From Desulfosporosinus sp. OT (GTDB taxonomy: Bacteria; Bacillota; Desulfitobacteriia; Desulfitobacteriales; Desulfitobacteriaceae), in assembly GCF_000224515.1 (NCBI RefSeq), contig NZ_AGAF01000187.1, positions 30,646 through 94,645 of the forward strand: a DNA stretch of 64,000 bases. Reading direction: 5' to 3'. The position numbers were made by a program, and so were the translations under genes. The notes beneath the pieces are model-generated. The model had not been told where the DNA came from and made no database searches. It saw only the letters and a list, made by a program, of their open reading frames with translations. Every line of letters starts with the position of its first letter. Position 1 is the first letter of the stretch. Of the stretch, positions 52,303-61,201 are shown piece by piece.

Positions 52303-53628
52303 TTGCAAAAAGTATATGTACTCGATTCTAGTGTGTTACTGCATGACCCTAATGCGCTTTTTCAATTCCAAGATAACGATGTAATTATTCCCTATGTGGT
52401 CTTAGAAGAAATAGAAAGTAAGAAACGGCTTTTGGAAAATGTTGGTCGAGCCGCCCGAGAGGCTATTCGTCATCTTGATCGATTACGCAACGATGGTCAA
52501 CTTTCACAGGGGGTTCTCTTGCCAAACGGAGGAAAAATCCGGATTGAGTTAAATCATTACTCTAATGAAATATTGCCGGTAAACTCGAATCTAGCTTTAG
52601 CAGATAATCGAATTCTAGCGGTTTCTTTAAATTTAGGGCGCGAGGAAAAACGTGCTGTCGTTTTGGTTACTAAAGATATCGCCATGCGTGTTAAGGCAGA
52701 TGCCTTGGGTATCTTAACGGAAGATTATTATAATGACAAAGTGGTTCTGCCTCCGATTATGGATGAGATCTTGATATTGCCGCTTGGGGATAGCGAAGTT
52801 GATGCACTTTACCAAAATAAATACATCCCTCTGCAGGTGCCTTTGATGCCGAATCGCTGTGTAAAAGCAGTTTTGAGTGATGATTGTATTCTGCCTCTTG
52901 TGTCTTCTCCAGATGGAAAGAGATTAGTTTATCAGATGGAGAAAAGTCGAGCATCTTGGGACATTAGACCGAAGAATACGGAACAGTCTTGGGCCATGGA
53001 AATGCTCAATAATCCAGAGATTAAGCTGGTTAATCTGATGGGGCCAGCAGGTACGGGGAAGACTCTGCTGGCCTTGGCGAGTGGTCTGGAACAAACGGTT
53101 CACGATGAGGTATATATTAGAATGCTTTGTGCCCGGCCGATTGTACCATTCGGCAAGGATATTGGCTTTCTTCCTGGGGAGAAGGATCAGAAGGTTCGTC
53201 CGTATATGCAACCAATTTATGATAATCTTGAGTATTTACTTCGTCCGCGGCGAGAAAAAGAGCGGGAGCGAGGTGGCGATTCGATTGTTGACAGCGCGAT
53301 TGACCTGCTAATCAAGAAGAGGCAACTTGAAATTGAGGTGCTGACCTATATCCGGGGCCGGAGTATTCCTAATCAATTCATGATTATTGATGAAGCACAG
53401 AACCTTTCAGCACATGAAATTAAGACGATTATTACTCGAGCTGGTGAGGGAACGAAGATTGTGCTTTGCGGGGATCCGGATCAGATTGATCATCCTTATT
53501 TAGATAAGGAGAGTAATGGGTTAGCTTATGTTGCTTCTCGGTTAAATGGTCAATCTTTCTATGGCCAGGTTCGACTGATTCATGGCGAACGAAGCGAGCT
53601 GGCTACGCGGGCGGCGCGGTTGCTATAG
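52303..53628 (+). CDS. PIN-PhoH family ATPase/RNase (YlaK/PhoH2 type)
   Basis: 441 residues from TTG 52303. N-terminal PIN domain (YVLDSSVLLHDPNALF, VVLEEIESKK, LVTKDIAMRVKADALG), C-terminal PhoH ATPase with Walker A LMGPAGTGKTLLALA, Walker B FMIIDEAQNLS and GDPDQIDHPY. Such fusions are RNA helicase/RNases. Followed immediately by repeat R4. Confidence 0.93.
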   Translation: MQKVYVLDSSVLLHDPNALFQFQDNDVIIPYVVLEEIESKKRLLENVGRAAREAIRHLDRLRNDGQLSQGVLLPNGGKIRIELNHYSNEILPVNSNLALADNRILAVSLNLGREEKRAVVLVTKDIAMRVKADALGILTEDYYNDKVVLPPIMDEILILPLGDSEVDALYQNKYIPLQVPLMPNRCVKAVLSDDCILPLVSSPDGKRLVYQMEKSRASWDIRPKNTEQSWAMEMLNNPEIKLVNLMGPAGTGKTLLALASGLEQTVHDEVYIRMLCARPIVPFGKDIGFLPGEKDQKVRPYMQPIYDNLEYLLRPRREKERERGGDSIVDSAIDLLIKKRQLEIEVLTYIRGRSIPNQFMIIDEAQNLSAHEIKTIITRAGEGTKIVLCGDPDQIDHPYLDKESNGLAYVASRLNGQSFYGQVRLIHGERSELATRAARLL

Positions 53629-53633
53629 AGGAC

Positions 53634-54215
53634 TTGTATGGGGGACTTGTATGACACAGCGTTCAGTCCTACGACGCAGAGCAAACTAACCGTTCAAGCT
53701 CCTGGCTTTGGGGAGCGGGGTTCATCCTTCGGCGATAGTATTCTTTTCGGGATCGCGGCTTCGGCGATATTCTATCCTACGCCGGTAAGAATTCATCGAG
53801 GGATCACGGCTTCGGCGATACTCTCCACTGGAGACTATCGTACTGGAGACTATCGTGCCAAAAGCGCCATTCGCTGGCCCGCGAAGACACTGTCTTTGCA
53901 CGTATTAGCCCTTCTTGCAGACACTGTCTTCGCACGTATTAGCCTTCTTGCAGGATGGCTGAGTGTCCCTGAAGCCCGCGAAAACACTGTTTTCACACGA
54001 ATTACCCTTCTAACAGACACTGTTTTCGCACGTATTGACCTTCTTGCAGGACGGCGAAAAGGGACCTTGTGCACTGCCCCGTATCTGGGGTCGGTCGCTT
54101 GAACGGAAGTTTGCTAAACTGCTTACGTAAAGACCTTGCGCTCGTGTCATACTGCGTTCTGGGCTTGGGTCGGGGAACGGAGTGTTGGGGAGACGGCACA
54201 TTTTATGTGCACCGT
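53634..54215 (+). repeat. Intergenic repeat R4, long copy with internal tandem units
   Basis: Begins in GGGACTTGTATGACACAGCG, directly after the phoH stop. Shares both ends with the copy at 48628, but carries extra blocks: three variants of GCTTCGGCGATA...CTATC and the tandem units at 53887-54049. Ends with the GACGGCACATT/ATGTGCACCGTC hairpin. Confidence 0.88.
53887..54049 (+). repeat. Four 33-34-bp repeat units inside R4
   Basis: Units at 53887-53920, 53921-53953, 53984-54016 and 54017-54049, each beginning ACACTGT and ending CTTCTTGCAG or a close variant. A fifth unit stands alone at 60777-60809. Confidence 0.88.
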
Positions 54216-54250
54216 CTAATAGCTAGAGGGGAATGTGACGCAGGAGCACA

Positions 54251-54282
54251 AAAACAGCAGATTTTTAAAAGTCTGCTGTTTT
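54251..54282 (+). terminator. Terminator downstream of phoH and R4
   Basis: AAAACAGCAGA / TCTGCTGTTTT arms (54251-54261 and 54272-54282) then TGCATTTTCC. Confidence 0.7.
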
Positions 54283-54378
54283 GCATTTTCCTGCTAGTAT
54301 CAAGGGGGTGTCTAAAGAATTGCTGAAAAGTGACCTTAGGGCGTTAATTAAATCACCATGCAACGCAATAATAGTAGA

Positions 54379-54411
54379 TTTTTAGAACATAATACTACTA
54401 TGTTCTAAAAA
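54379..54411. promoter_or_regulatory. 13-bp perfect inverted repeat upstream of a tiny ORF
   Basis: TTTTTAGAACATA (54379-54391), 7-nt loop, TATGTTCTAAAAA (54399-54411); 30 bp upstream of the TTG at 54441. Operator-like. Confidence 0.6.
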
Positions 54412-54440
54412 TTCAATCATTGAAAGGAGAGTGCTTTACT

Positions 54441-54530
54441 TTGACAATATATGATTGGTACAAAAGAATTCGGCAAGGATTAAAAGATAGAAACAAGCTT
54501 AACGAAATAGCTAAAAAAGTTATAAAGTAG
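54441..54530 (+). CDS. Tiny cationic peptide (29 residues)
   Basis: TTG 54441 to TAG 54528-54530 with AAGGAG 11 nt upstream. MTIYDWYKRIRQGLKDRNKL then NEIAKKVIK: strongly basic and amphipathic. It is boxed in by an upstream palindrome and a downstream terminator, which supports a real transcription unit. It might be a type I toxin-like or signalling peptide, but no family is recognised. Confidence 0.45.
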   Translation: MTIYDWYKRIRQGLKDRNKLNEIAKKVIK

Positions 54531-54555
54531 ATAATTGTACCTGGTAAAAGAGTTA

Positions 54556-54582
54556 AGGCCACAAAAAATGTGGCCTCTTTTT
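54556..54582 (+). terminator. Terminator of the tiny ORF
   Basis: AGGCCACA / TGTGGCCT arms with a 5-nt A-loop, then CTTTTTATTT. Confidence 0.85.
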
Positions 54583-54632
54583 ATTTATCTTCGATTTTCC
54601 TAATACGCATATTTGGATTTGCGGAACTGAAC

Positions 54633-55001
54633 CTATTCGTTAACCGTTAATGTTTCATTTTGAAACTCATTGCCTATAACGCTACCAAATATTATTGAAC
54701 TGATATCACGCGTTGATGAACTCCCTAGTTCGATAAGTTCGAAAGTCATTTGCGTTTCATTCCAAATGATTTTGTAAATGACTGATGAGATTTTGACTAA
54801 ATCACCTTCATACACATCAATTCCGTTTTCATCAGAAAAACCTGTCCACTGAAGCAATTCGAATTTCCCGATTGGTTCCCACGATCTACCTGGTACACTC
54901 ACTGCAAATGGGGCAGAACTCTGTGTATCAAAACTTACGGCTTGGGGTTTCAACATTTTCTCTTTGACCTTGTCCCAAACTCTCAATTTTAGTTTTCTCA
55001 A
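54633..55001 (-). CDS. YopX-family protein (phage-derived)
   Basis: 122 residues. KLKLRVWDKVKEKMLKPQAV at the N-terminus, LLQWTGFSDENGIDVYEGDL (usual form [20 protein letters not shown]) in the middle and FGSVIGNEF at the C-terminus are the YopX signature. A lone gene, probably left from a prophage. Function unknown. Confidence 0.85.
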   Translation of the reverse strand: MRKLKLRVWDKVKEKMLKPQAVSFDTQSSAPFAVSVPGRSWEPIGKFELLQWTGFSDENGIDVYEGDLVKISSVIYKIIWNETQMTFELIELGSSSTRDISSIIFGSVIGNEFQNETLTVNE

Positions 55002-55331
55002 TATGTGGTACCCCCTTATTACTCTAGAAAGGCCTTTACTAAAGGTACGCTAGAGGAAGATGTTTTTAAGAGGGTTGAGACGCTTGTATCTTTTACCATT
55101 GAGGAAAAAGGGTGAGAATATGGTGAACATAGTTAAATGACACTAGTTAGAACCGCCCAATTCGACAGGATAGATCAGATTTCTCAGCAGGAAAAAGAAG
55201 GAATAAAGCGAAAGTGAATTAACCATGGTTGTATGAAGAGAGAGTTTAATAGTTTCAGATAATTTGGCGTGGATCGTTGATATATGGATAAGAGCATATA
55301 GAAGATAAGGTAAAGGGAGGAGCGGTTGCCA
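55002..55331. other. Intergenic region with a short coding-like remnant
   Basis: At about 55028-55114 plus the frame reads RKAFTKGTLEEDVFKRVETL then VSFTIEEKG and a stop, without a start codon. It may be a gene remnant; unidentified. GGGAGGAG (55317-55324) is the ribosome binding site of comEA. Confidence 0.35.
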
Positions 55332-55910
55332 ATGGAACGAAAGCTTCGCTATGCTTGGTGGTTTGTACTGATTGGCCTTGTGATTGTTGCCATTTGGAAG
55401 CTCTTTCTACCTCATGGTTCTAATGCTTATCTTCAAAAAACGGTTTCAAGTCGGGAGATCGTAGTCTATGTTGCTGGCGCAGTTGAGAAACCGGGGCTTG
55501 TTCATTTAGCTCCGGATGCTCGTTTAGATGATGCTTTGAAGTTGGTCAGTCCTTTGCCTGAGGCTGACCTGGAGAGTATGAACCCGGCTGAGAAACTTAA
55601 AGATGAGCAAAAGGTATTTGTGCCGCATAAGAGTATTCTTCTTTCGCCGGAGTCGACAGTGGTAGGGAATCCAATAAATGTGGTTGGCAGCGTTAATCCA
55701 GCGTCGATAGGAGGGAAGATTAATATTAATACTGCTGGAGCTGCTGAACTGGACAAGCTGCCGGGAGTTGGTCCGGCGTTGGCGGAACGTATTCTGCAAT
55801 ATCGGACTGAACATGGACCATTTGCTCGTCCGGAGGACTTGGAAAATGTTTCGGGAATTGGTACTAAAACTTACGAAAAAATGGCTTCGCAAGTGACGGT
55901 TGGCCCATGA
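55332..55910 (+). CDS. comEA: Competence protein ComEA
   Basis: 192 residues from ATG 55332. N-terminal membrane anchor (WWFVLIGLVIVAIWKLFL), SLBB domain (EIVVYVAGAVEKPGLVHLAP), C-terminal helix-hairpin-helix (INTAGAAELDKLPGVGPALA, LENVSGIGTKTYEKM). DNA receptor of the uptake machinery. It overlaps comEC by 4 nt. Confidence 0.95.
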   Translation: MERKLRYAWWFVLIGLVIVAIWKLFLPHGSNAYLQKTVSSREIVVYVAGAVEKPGLVHLAPDARLDDALKLVSPLPEADLESMNPAEKLKDEQKVFVPHKSILLSPESTVVGNPINVVGSVNPASIGGKININTAGAAELDKLPGVGPALAERILQYRTEHGPFARPEDLENVSGIGTKTYEKMASQVTVGP

Positions 55911-58444
55911 GAGACGTCTGGATCGGGCGAGCTGCAGCCCTCTTGCTAGGGGGCCTTAGTGGAGCGTATTTGCCGGAACAGGTGCGTCTTTGTTTGGGGG
56001 GGGTTCTCGTTTTGCTGGGGGTTCGTCTGATATTGTGGCGGCCCCGTGATTTTTTTGGTCGGGTGTTTCGCCCGGAGATTCTCTTGCTAGGAGCCAGTCT
56101 TGTGCTTGGTTATACGTATGGTGCCCTTGCGGATCGTATCCTGCCGGAGCCCCTTAGCTTGAACCATGTTGAGGTTGCTGGTTTTTTAAAAGATTGGCAT
56201 ATCGAAGAAGATAAGGCTGTGGGGATAGTATGCCTTGAAGATGTGGAATTGGACACTGTCGTGCAGAAGAACAGCAGCAAGGCGATAGAAAATGCGGCGG
56301 AGGCACCGGCGGATCTTCGAGGTGAGTTAAAAGGTCAGACCTATCAATTGACTGTTTATGCCGATAAGTTGGGGCAGATACCGGGAGAGTGGAAGCGGGT
56401 TCTGCCCGGGGACCTGTTAGGTTTCCAAGCGCATTTGGAAAGACCTAAATCACTTGGGACACCCGGGGCATTCGATCTACGTCTTTATGATGCAGTTAGA
56501 GGGTTAAGTGGTACGCTAAGCGCGCAAGGGGATGTTGTACTGCTTTCTGCGGGGGAGCCAAATCTAACCTGGAGGCTTCGGCAGCAGGTTCGAAGTCGGC
56601 TTGAAGGCTGGGATCCTGAGGAAACGGGGGTTTTAGAGGGCATCTTCTTTGGAGATTCCAGTCGTATTCCGGATTCAGTTCAGGAACGTTACAAAGTGAC
56701 CGGAGTTCTTCATGTCTTTGCGGCTTCGGGTTCCAATGTAGCCTTTGTGTTAGGATTATCTTGGATGCTCCTATGGTTTTTACCTAAGAAAATTCGAATT
56801 AGCGGAACGATTCTAGCGCTTCTATTTTATGCTGCGCTTTGTGGAGGAAATGCCCCCATTGTCAGAGCGACCGTTTTGGGAATTGTCGTTTTGCTTGGAC
56901 GGTTAGGGCGGGGCCAGGTGGCAACGTTGCGTTGGTTGTTGTTTGCGGCAGTAGGGCTCTTTATCCAAAATCCTTTAATTATTCGGGATCTCGGCTTTCA
57001 GCTTTCCTTTGCAGCTGCCTGGGGGATTATTGTACTTACCCCTCGGATTATTAAAGGGAAGGTGTTTGAACGGATCCCCAGTCTCTTTCGGTTAGCTGTT
57101 GCTGGCACATTAGCGGCGCAGGCGGCAACGCTTCCGTTGTTGATCATGGCTTTCCATCGCTTATCTTTGATCGGTTTTTTTGCCAATGTCTTTATCCTTT
57201 TTATATTAGGTAGTGTGCTCGAAGTGGGGCTCATCGGGGTGGTGCTTTCTTTTTCTGGGGTGTTATCTGCACCACTGTTTCAAGTCAGTTTATGGCTTTT
57301 GGCTGGGACGAATTCGATTTTAAAGGTATTGGCAGAATTGCCCTATGCTGATGTCTGGGTGCTAAACCCGGGTTCTCTCTTTTGGGTAATCTGGTACGGT
57401 GGAATCGGGATTATATTGTGGGGAAAACGTCGCGTGCTTTTTATGGTAAGAGTAAGGTTGCTCCAGCTTGGCAGAGGGTTTAGAAGGATAACAGCAAAGA
57501 TGCAGGAACGATGTCCTGGAGCCTTTCAGCGAGTTGTGCAACCTCTGATCTTGAAAATTGCTCTATATTTGAGATTTGAAAATAAATTATTTGCTCGTTG
57601 GGGTGGGATACTGTTTATCGTTCTTTTGCTGTGGAGTCCATGGAATTCCCGGCACGATCTGGAAGTAGTCATGATCGATGTCGGGCAAGGGGATTCGATT
57701 TTGATTCGCACGCCAAAGAAGCATGCTATTTTGTTGGATGCTGGACCGCGCAGTGAACGGTTTGATGCTGGGGAGCGCATTGTCCTGCCGTATTTATTGC
57801 AAACTGGTACGGGGCACTTGGATGCCTTGTTGATCACCCATGAACATCAAGACCATATCGGGGGAGTTCGAGCGGTGTTTGACAATATCCCGACAGACTG
57901 GGTAGGTGTGCCCGCTGTGGTCGATCGACTGGAAAATGAAGAATGGAAGGCGGGGCTTCCGTTTGGGCGAACCAGTCAATCAGAAGAACTACGCACGCTT
58001 CAGGCTGGAGATCGGCTTGAGCTCGATTCTGGGGCCTGGTTGGATGTCTTGGGCCCGCATCGGGTTCTTAGTGGGACGCATTCGGACCCAAACAATAATT
58101 CCTTGGTGTTAAAACTTAACTACTTAGGGCAAAGTGTCTTGCTCACGGCGGATATGGAGCAAGAAGAAATGGAAGAAATTTTCGAGACAGGTGTCGATGT
58201 GGAGACTAATATTTTTAAGGAGCCGCATCATGGGAGCCGGTTTTCTCTGTACAGACCTTGGTTGGATGTTATTCATCCTCAGGCAGTATGGGTTTCGGTG
58301 GGGAAAAACACGTTCGGACATCCTGCGCCTGAAGTTTTACAGTATTGGGAAGAACGCCACATCCCGGTTTTTCGGACGGATGAACAAGGCACTTTGCGAC
58401 TTTTGTTAAGTGAACGTGGGATGGAAATCATCCCTGGCCGTTAA
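55907..58444 (+). CDS. comEC: DNA internalisation channel ComEC/Rec2
   Basis: 845 residues. DUF4131 N-terminus, a Competence domain with multiple spans (VFAASGSNVAFVLGLSWMLL), and a C-terminal metallo-beta-lactamase-like domain (DVGQGDSILIRTPKKHAILL, THEHQDHIGG, TADMEQEEME, KEPHHGS). All three domains look intact. Confidence 0.95.
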   Translation: MRDVWIGRAAALLLGGLSGAYLPEQVRLCLGGVLVLLGVRLILWRPRDFFGRVFRPEILLLGASLVLGYTYGALADRILPEPLSLNHVEVAGFLKDWHIEEDKAVGIVCLEDVELDTVVQKNSSKAIENAAEAPADLRGELKGQTYQLTVYADKLGQIPGEWKRVLPGDLLGFQAHLERPKSLGTPGAFDLRLYDAVRGLSGTLSAQGDVVLLSAGEPNLTWRLRQQVRSRLEGWDPEETGVLEGIFFGDSSRIPDSVQERYKVTGVLHVFAASGSNVAFVLGLSWMLLWFLPKKIRISGTILALLFYAALCGGNAPIVRATVLGIVVLLGRLGRGQVATLRWLLFAAVGLFIQNPLIIRDLGFQLSFAAAWGIIVLTPRIIKGKVFERIPSLFRLAVAGTLAAQAATLPLLIMAFHRLSLIGFFANVFILFILGSVLEVGLIGVVLSFSGVLSAPLFQVSLWLLAGTNSILKVLAELPYADVWVLNPGSLFWVIWYGGIGIILWGKRRVLFMVRVRLLQLGRGFRRITAKMQERCPGAFQRVVQPLILKIALYLRFENKLFARWGGILFIVLLLWSPWNSRHDLEVVMIDVGQGDSILIRTPKKHAILLDAGPRSERFDAGERIVLPYLLQTGTGHLDALLITHEHQDHIGGVRAVFDNIPTDWVGVPAVVDRLENEEWKAGLPFGRTSQSEELRTLQAGDRLELDSGAWLDVLGPHRVLSGTHSDPNNNSLVLKLNYLGQSVLLTADMEQEEMEEIFETGVDVETNIFKEPHHGSRFSLYRPWLDVIHPQAVWVSVGKNTFGHPAPEVLQYWEERHIPVFRTDEQGTLRLLLSERGMEIIPGR

Positions 58445-58565
58445 TTTGTTGTGCATTAATCAGATATTTAGAGAATTATTCCCATTTATTATTCCGAGGA
58501 TGTATAAAAAGGAAATAATGGGCAACAATAGCAAGGAACATCTCTTTTCTCCTCCTCTTTCTTTT

Positions 58566-58604
58566 GCCCCTTCACGATCCGTTGACCGTGGAGGGCTTTT
58601 TTTG
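58566..58604 (+). terminator. Terminator of the comEA-comEC operon
   Basis: GCCCCTTCACG / CGTGGAGGGC arms followed by seven T. Confidence 0.75.
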
Positions 58605-58685
58605 GTATTAGCAGACCCCCATGCCGTTTAAAGGTACCATGAAGATTGAAAATGAGTTAAAATAAGCAAGGGGTGAGCTAAGAAA

Positions 58686-59696
58686 ATGCGTGAAATTGAA
58701 CGAATTAAAGAAAGTATCGTGAAGGGAAAGATTTCACCTGTTTATTTGTGGTATGGGGAGGATCGCTTCTTAATTCAAGAGGCCTTGCAAGTCCTTAAGT
58801 CGTTTTATTTCACGACAGATCCGTCTGGAAGCGGGATTGAATTGGTTTCTGCAAAAGAGCTGTCTCCAGGTGGCATTGTAGAGCGGGCCAATACGATGTC
58901 CTTCTTTGCCAACCACCTGGTGGTTGTTGAAGAGGTCACCTATTTTCAGGACGGACAAACGGCAGACTTGGAGCCGTTCTGGGACTACTTTTCCAATCCT
59001 AATCCCTCCACTTGTCTCTTATTTATAGCAGGGAATGTGCACAAAGGAAGAAAGTTTTATAAGGCTATAGACCGGGCTGGGGAGATTTTGGAATTTTGTG
59101 GTCCGAAGCGACCGCAGGAATGGCTTGCCTGGGTGCAGTCGGAATTAAAAATACGGGGAAAATCGATGGATACTCAGGTAGCAACTCAATTTATTGAATG
59201 GGCAGGACATCATACTGGCGTTTTGAGTCAGGAATTAGATAAGCTTGTAATTTTTACTGGCGATCGACAAAAGATAACGGTGGAAGACGTTAAAACTATT
59301 ACGCCTCGCACGATAGAGGCCAGTATCTTTGATCTCTTGGACGCGGTGGCGAATCGAACATCGGCTAAGGCTATCCAAACGTTGCAGGAGGTGTCGCGTG
59401 AAGAGCACCCTTTGAAGATCCTAGCGCTGCTGGTTCGTCAAGTACGGCTTCTTTTAGGCTGCAATGCTTTGCGCAAGCGAGGCGGAAATGTAGCCGAAGC
59501 CCCTTCTTTGTTGGGAATTTCTCCCTATGAAGCGCAAAAAGTCTGGCAACAATCCGTTAGGATATCGACAGACCAATTGGCAAAGGCGTTGTCGGAGTGT
59601 TTGAATACTGATTTGGCGTTAAAGACCGGGGGAGGGGATCCTGGATTATTATTGGAAATGATGATTATTAAATTTTGTGGGGAAGAAGTGTCTTAG
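58686..59696 (+). CDS. holA: DNA polymerase III delta subunit
   Basis: 336 residues. PVYLWYGEDRFLIQEALQVL at the N-terminus, the middle SFFANHLVVVEEV, and KSMDTQVATQFIEWAGHHTG, LSQELDKL are the clamp-loader delta signature. Its last codons (GAA GTG TCT TAG) are the edge of a repeated element. Confidence 0.93.
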   Translation: MREIERIKESIVKGKISPVYLWYGEDRFLIQEALQVLKSFYFTTDPSGSGIELVSAKELSPGGIVERANTMSFFANHLVVVEEVTYFQDGQTADLEPFWDYFSNPNPSTCLLFIAGNVHKGRKFYKAIDRAGEILEFCGPKRPQEWLAWVQSELKIRGKSMDTQVATQFIEWAGHHTGVLSQELDKLVIFTGDRQKITVEDVKTITPRTIEASIFDLLDAVANRTSAKAIQTLQEVSREEHPLKILALLVRQVRLLLGCNALRKRGGNVAEAPSLLGISPYEAQKVWQQSVRISTDQLAKALSECLNTDLALKTGGGDPGLLLEMMIIKFCGEEVS

Positions 59697-59907
59697 CACG
59701 ATCGCACACGTTGCATCGCTATTCGCTTGACGCTAAGGCTAAAACTCAAAACCTCTGGGCTTTCTGCATGTCAACCGTTGAGTTTCTTAACGCCTTATCC
59801 TCTGCGCTCATTGACGCGATTTCACTAAAGTGCTCACTAAGCTAAGACACTTCCTCTAGGCTTGGGGTCGACGGGGGAAAGGTGGGAGGGGAGGAAGTGT
59901 CTTAGCA
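59685..59907 (+). repeat. Intergenic insert bounded by direct repeats after holA
   Basis: GAAGTGTCTTAGCAC occurs at 59685-59699 (including the holA stop) and 59893-59907, and in inverted form (GCTAAGACACTTCC) at about 59841-59854. GC-rich in between; resembles the R4 type of insert but is not clearly the same family. Confidence 0.6.
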
Positions 59908-59972
59908 CATTCGCCGCACTGGCTATCCTTGGACAATAAAAATACAAAAGACATAGGACCTCTTGGAGGTTG

Positions 59973-60311
59973 CTATGCCTTTAAATCTAATGCTTTTTGC
60001 AGTTTATTAATTAACTCTTCATATTCTCCCGGTCCAAACTGGAGGTCGATTCTAAATAATAGTTGGCTTCTACTAATCGTATGTATTTTATTGGTTCTTA
60101 CATAGGTCTCCTTCCTAAGTTGAACTTTCGCATCAAATTCAGACTTTGGAGGTTGACTTGTGCACAAACAAACAACTACGTCATCGTTTTTATCACATTG
60201 ATTACTAAGTACGAAAACTGGAGAGTTTCTAATGTAATCTCTTATCTCGAACTTGGCAAAAAAGAAATCTCCATGTTGGGCATCATATCGCAAATCACTT
60301 AGATCTACCAT
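59973..60311 (-). CDS. PemK/MazF-family toxin
   Basis: 112 residues. GDFFFAKFEIRDYIRNSPVF, VLSNQCDKNDDVVVCLCTSQ, YVRTNKIHTISRSQLL have the PemK/MazF layout (GDI...RP..VLS; T(S/A).P; r.dkI..i.r..L). The usual first Arg-Pro pair reads NSPVF. mRNA interferase by inference. It overlaps the upstream antitoxin gene by 17 nt. Confidence 0.75.
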   Translation of the reverse strand: MVDLSDLRYDAQHGDFFFAKFEIRDYIRNSPVFVLSNQCDKNDDVVVCLCTSQPPKSEFDAKVQLRKETYVRTNKIHTISRSQLLFRIDLQFGPGEYEELINKLQKALDLKA

Positions 60312-60462
60312 AAATCGCTCTCAACTCTTCCTCATAGAAATCCTGGAAATAATCCTCTTCTTCTATCATAACATTTTCCTCGGAAGGCGTGAGGGTAACC
60401 GGTTGTATCTTATCTAATCCCAGTTCCTGCTCCATTTGGTCAACAGTCAATTTATCGGACAT
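60295..60462 (-). CDS. Small acidic antitoxin partner of the MazF-like toxin
   Basis: 55 residues from the ATG at 60462, AGGAGAG upstream; the frame continues further upstream without a site. Very acidic (EEEDYFQDFYEEELRAIYG). No recognised DNA-binding fold. Coupled to the toxin. Confidence 0.65.
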   Translation of the reverse strand: MSDKLTVDQMEQELGLDKIQPVTLTPSEENVMIEEEDYFQDFYEEELRAIYGRSK

Positions 60463-60890
60463 GTTATTCTCTCCTATATAATTTACAGATGACCATAGAC
60501 GCTTTTCTAAAAGGATATCATTAACAATTACCATTAAACCTTCCTCCTCTCTAAACTAAGTATATAACTAGAAAAAGGAAGATTCAATACATATAAACTA
60601 ACCAGACTGGCATATTTTTACTCTGTTTAATTTTGAACGAAATTCAATCACCGACAGCAGATACTTTCCTCCTTTACGTGTAAAAACAAGATGAGTGAAA
60701 AAGACATAGCCGAAACTTATACTTTCTTGCTTATATAAAAAAGCAGATAAAGTAAATTTAGTTGGCGCCCACGAAGACACTGTCTTCGCACGTATTAGCC
60801 TTCTTGTTAGCCTTGGCGAGGGTGGTTGCCTAGTTGCCCTTATGTTTAAAAAGTTATAAAGCAAGTTTATACTTGCTGACAGCACAAAAA
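60463..60890. other. Intergenic region with a lone R4 unit
   Basis: No gene. A single ACACTGTCTTCGCACG...CTTCTTG unit is at 60777-60809. Confidence 0.45.
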
Positions 60891-60914
60891 AAGAAAGCTG
60901 TTCAAGCTTTCCTT
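60891..60914 (-). terminator. Terminator of rpsT
   Basis: GGAAAGCT / AGCTTTCTT stem on the minus strand followed by TTTTTTG. Confidence 0.75.
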
Positions 60915-60928
60915 TTTTGTCTGCTTTT

Positions 60929-61201
60929 TTACCCGACTTGGGCGAAATGTTTACTAAATCTTTTCGTAAGACGGGATTTCTTGCGGGCCGCAAGGTTCTT
61001 ATGAATTAAACCCTTGGAGGAGGCTTTATCCAAAGCACGAGCAGCCTTTTTCAAAGCGAGTGCTGCAGTCTCGGAATCTGTGCTGATTGATTCTTCGAAA
61101 CGGCGAAGTGTTGTCCGTAAGGAAGATCTAGCTGAAGCATTCTTAATCGTGCGAGCTTTTGCCAACTCAACTCTTTTGATGGCGGATTTAATGTTTGGCA
61201 C
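60929..61201 (-). CDS. rpsT: 30S ribosomal protein S20
   Basis: 90 residues. MPNIKSAIKRVELAKARTIK, ARSSLRTTLRRFEESI, ASSKGLIHKNLAARKKSRLT, standard S20. Opposite strand to its neighbours, as is common next to holA. Confidence 0.97.
   Translation of the reverse strand: MPNIKSAIKRVELAKARTIKNASARSSLRTTLRRFEESISTDSETAALALKKAARALDKASSKGLIHKNLAARKKSRLTKRFSKHFAQVG

Noticed and set aside
53887-54049. CRISPR-like array
   Set aside because: Units are 33-34 bp but adjacent or irregularly spaced with no unique spacers, and no cas genes are near.
53638-54326. Frames of 85-154 codons inside the long R4 copy
   Set aside because: The same reason; translation simply follows the 33-bp repeats, and frame is not preserved in the other copies.
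60598-60993. Minus-strand 131-codon frame overlapping the rpsT end
   Set aside because: It runs through the rpsT terminator and a repeat unit; no site or family match.
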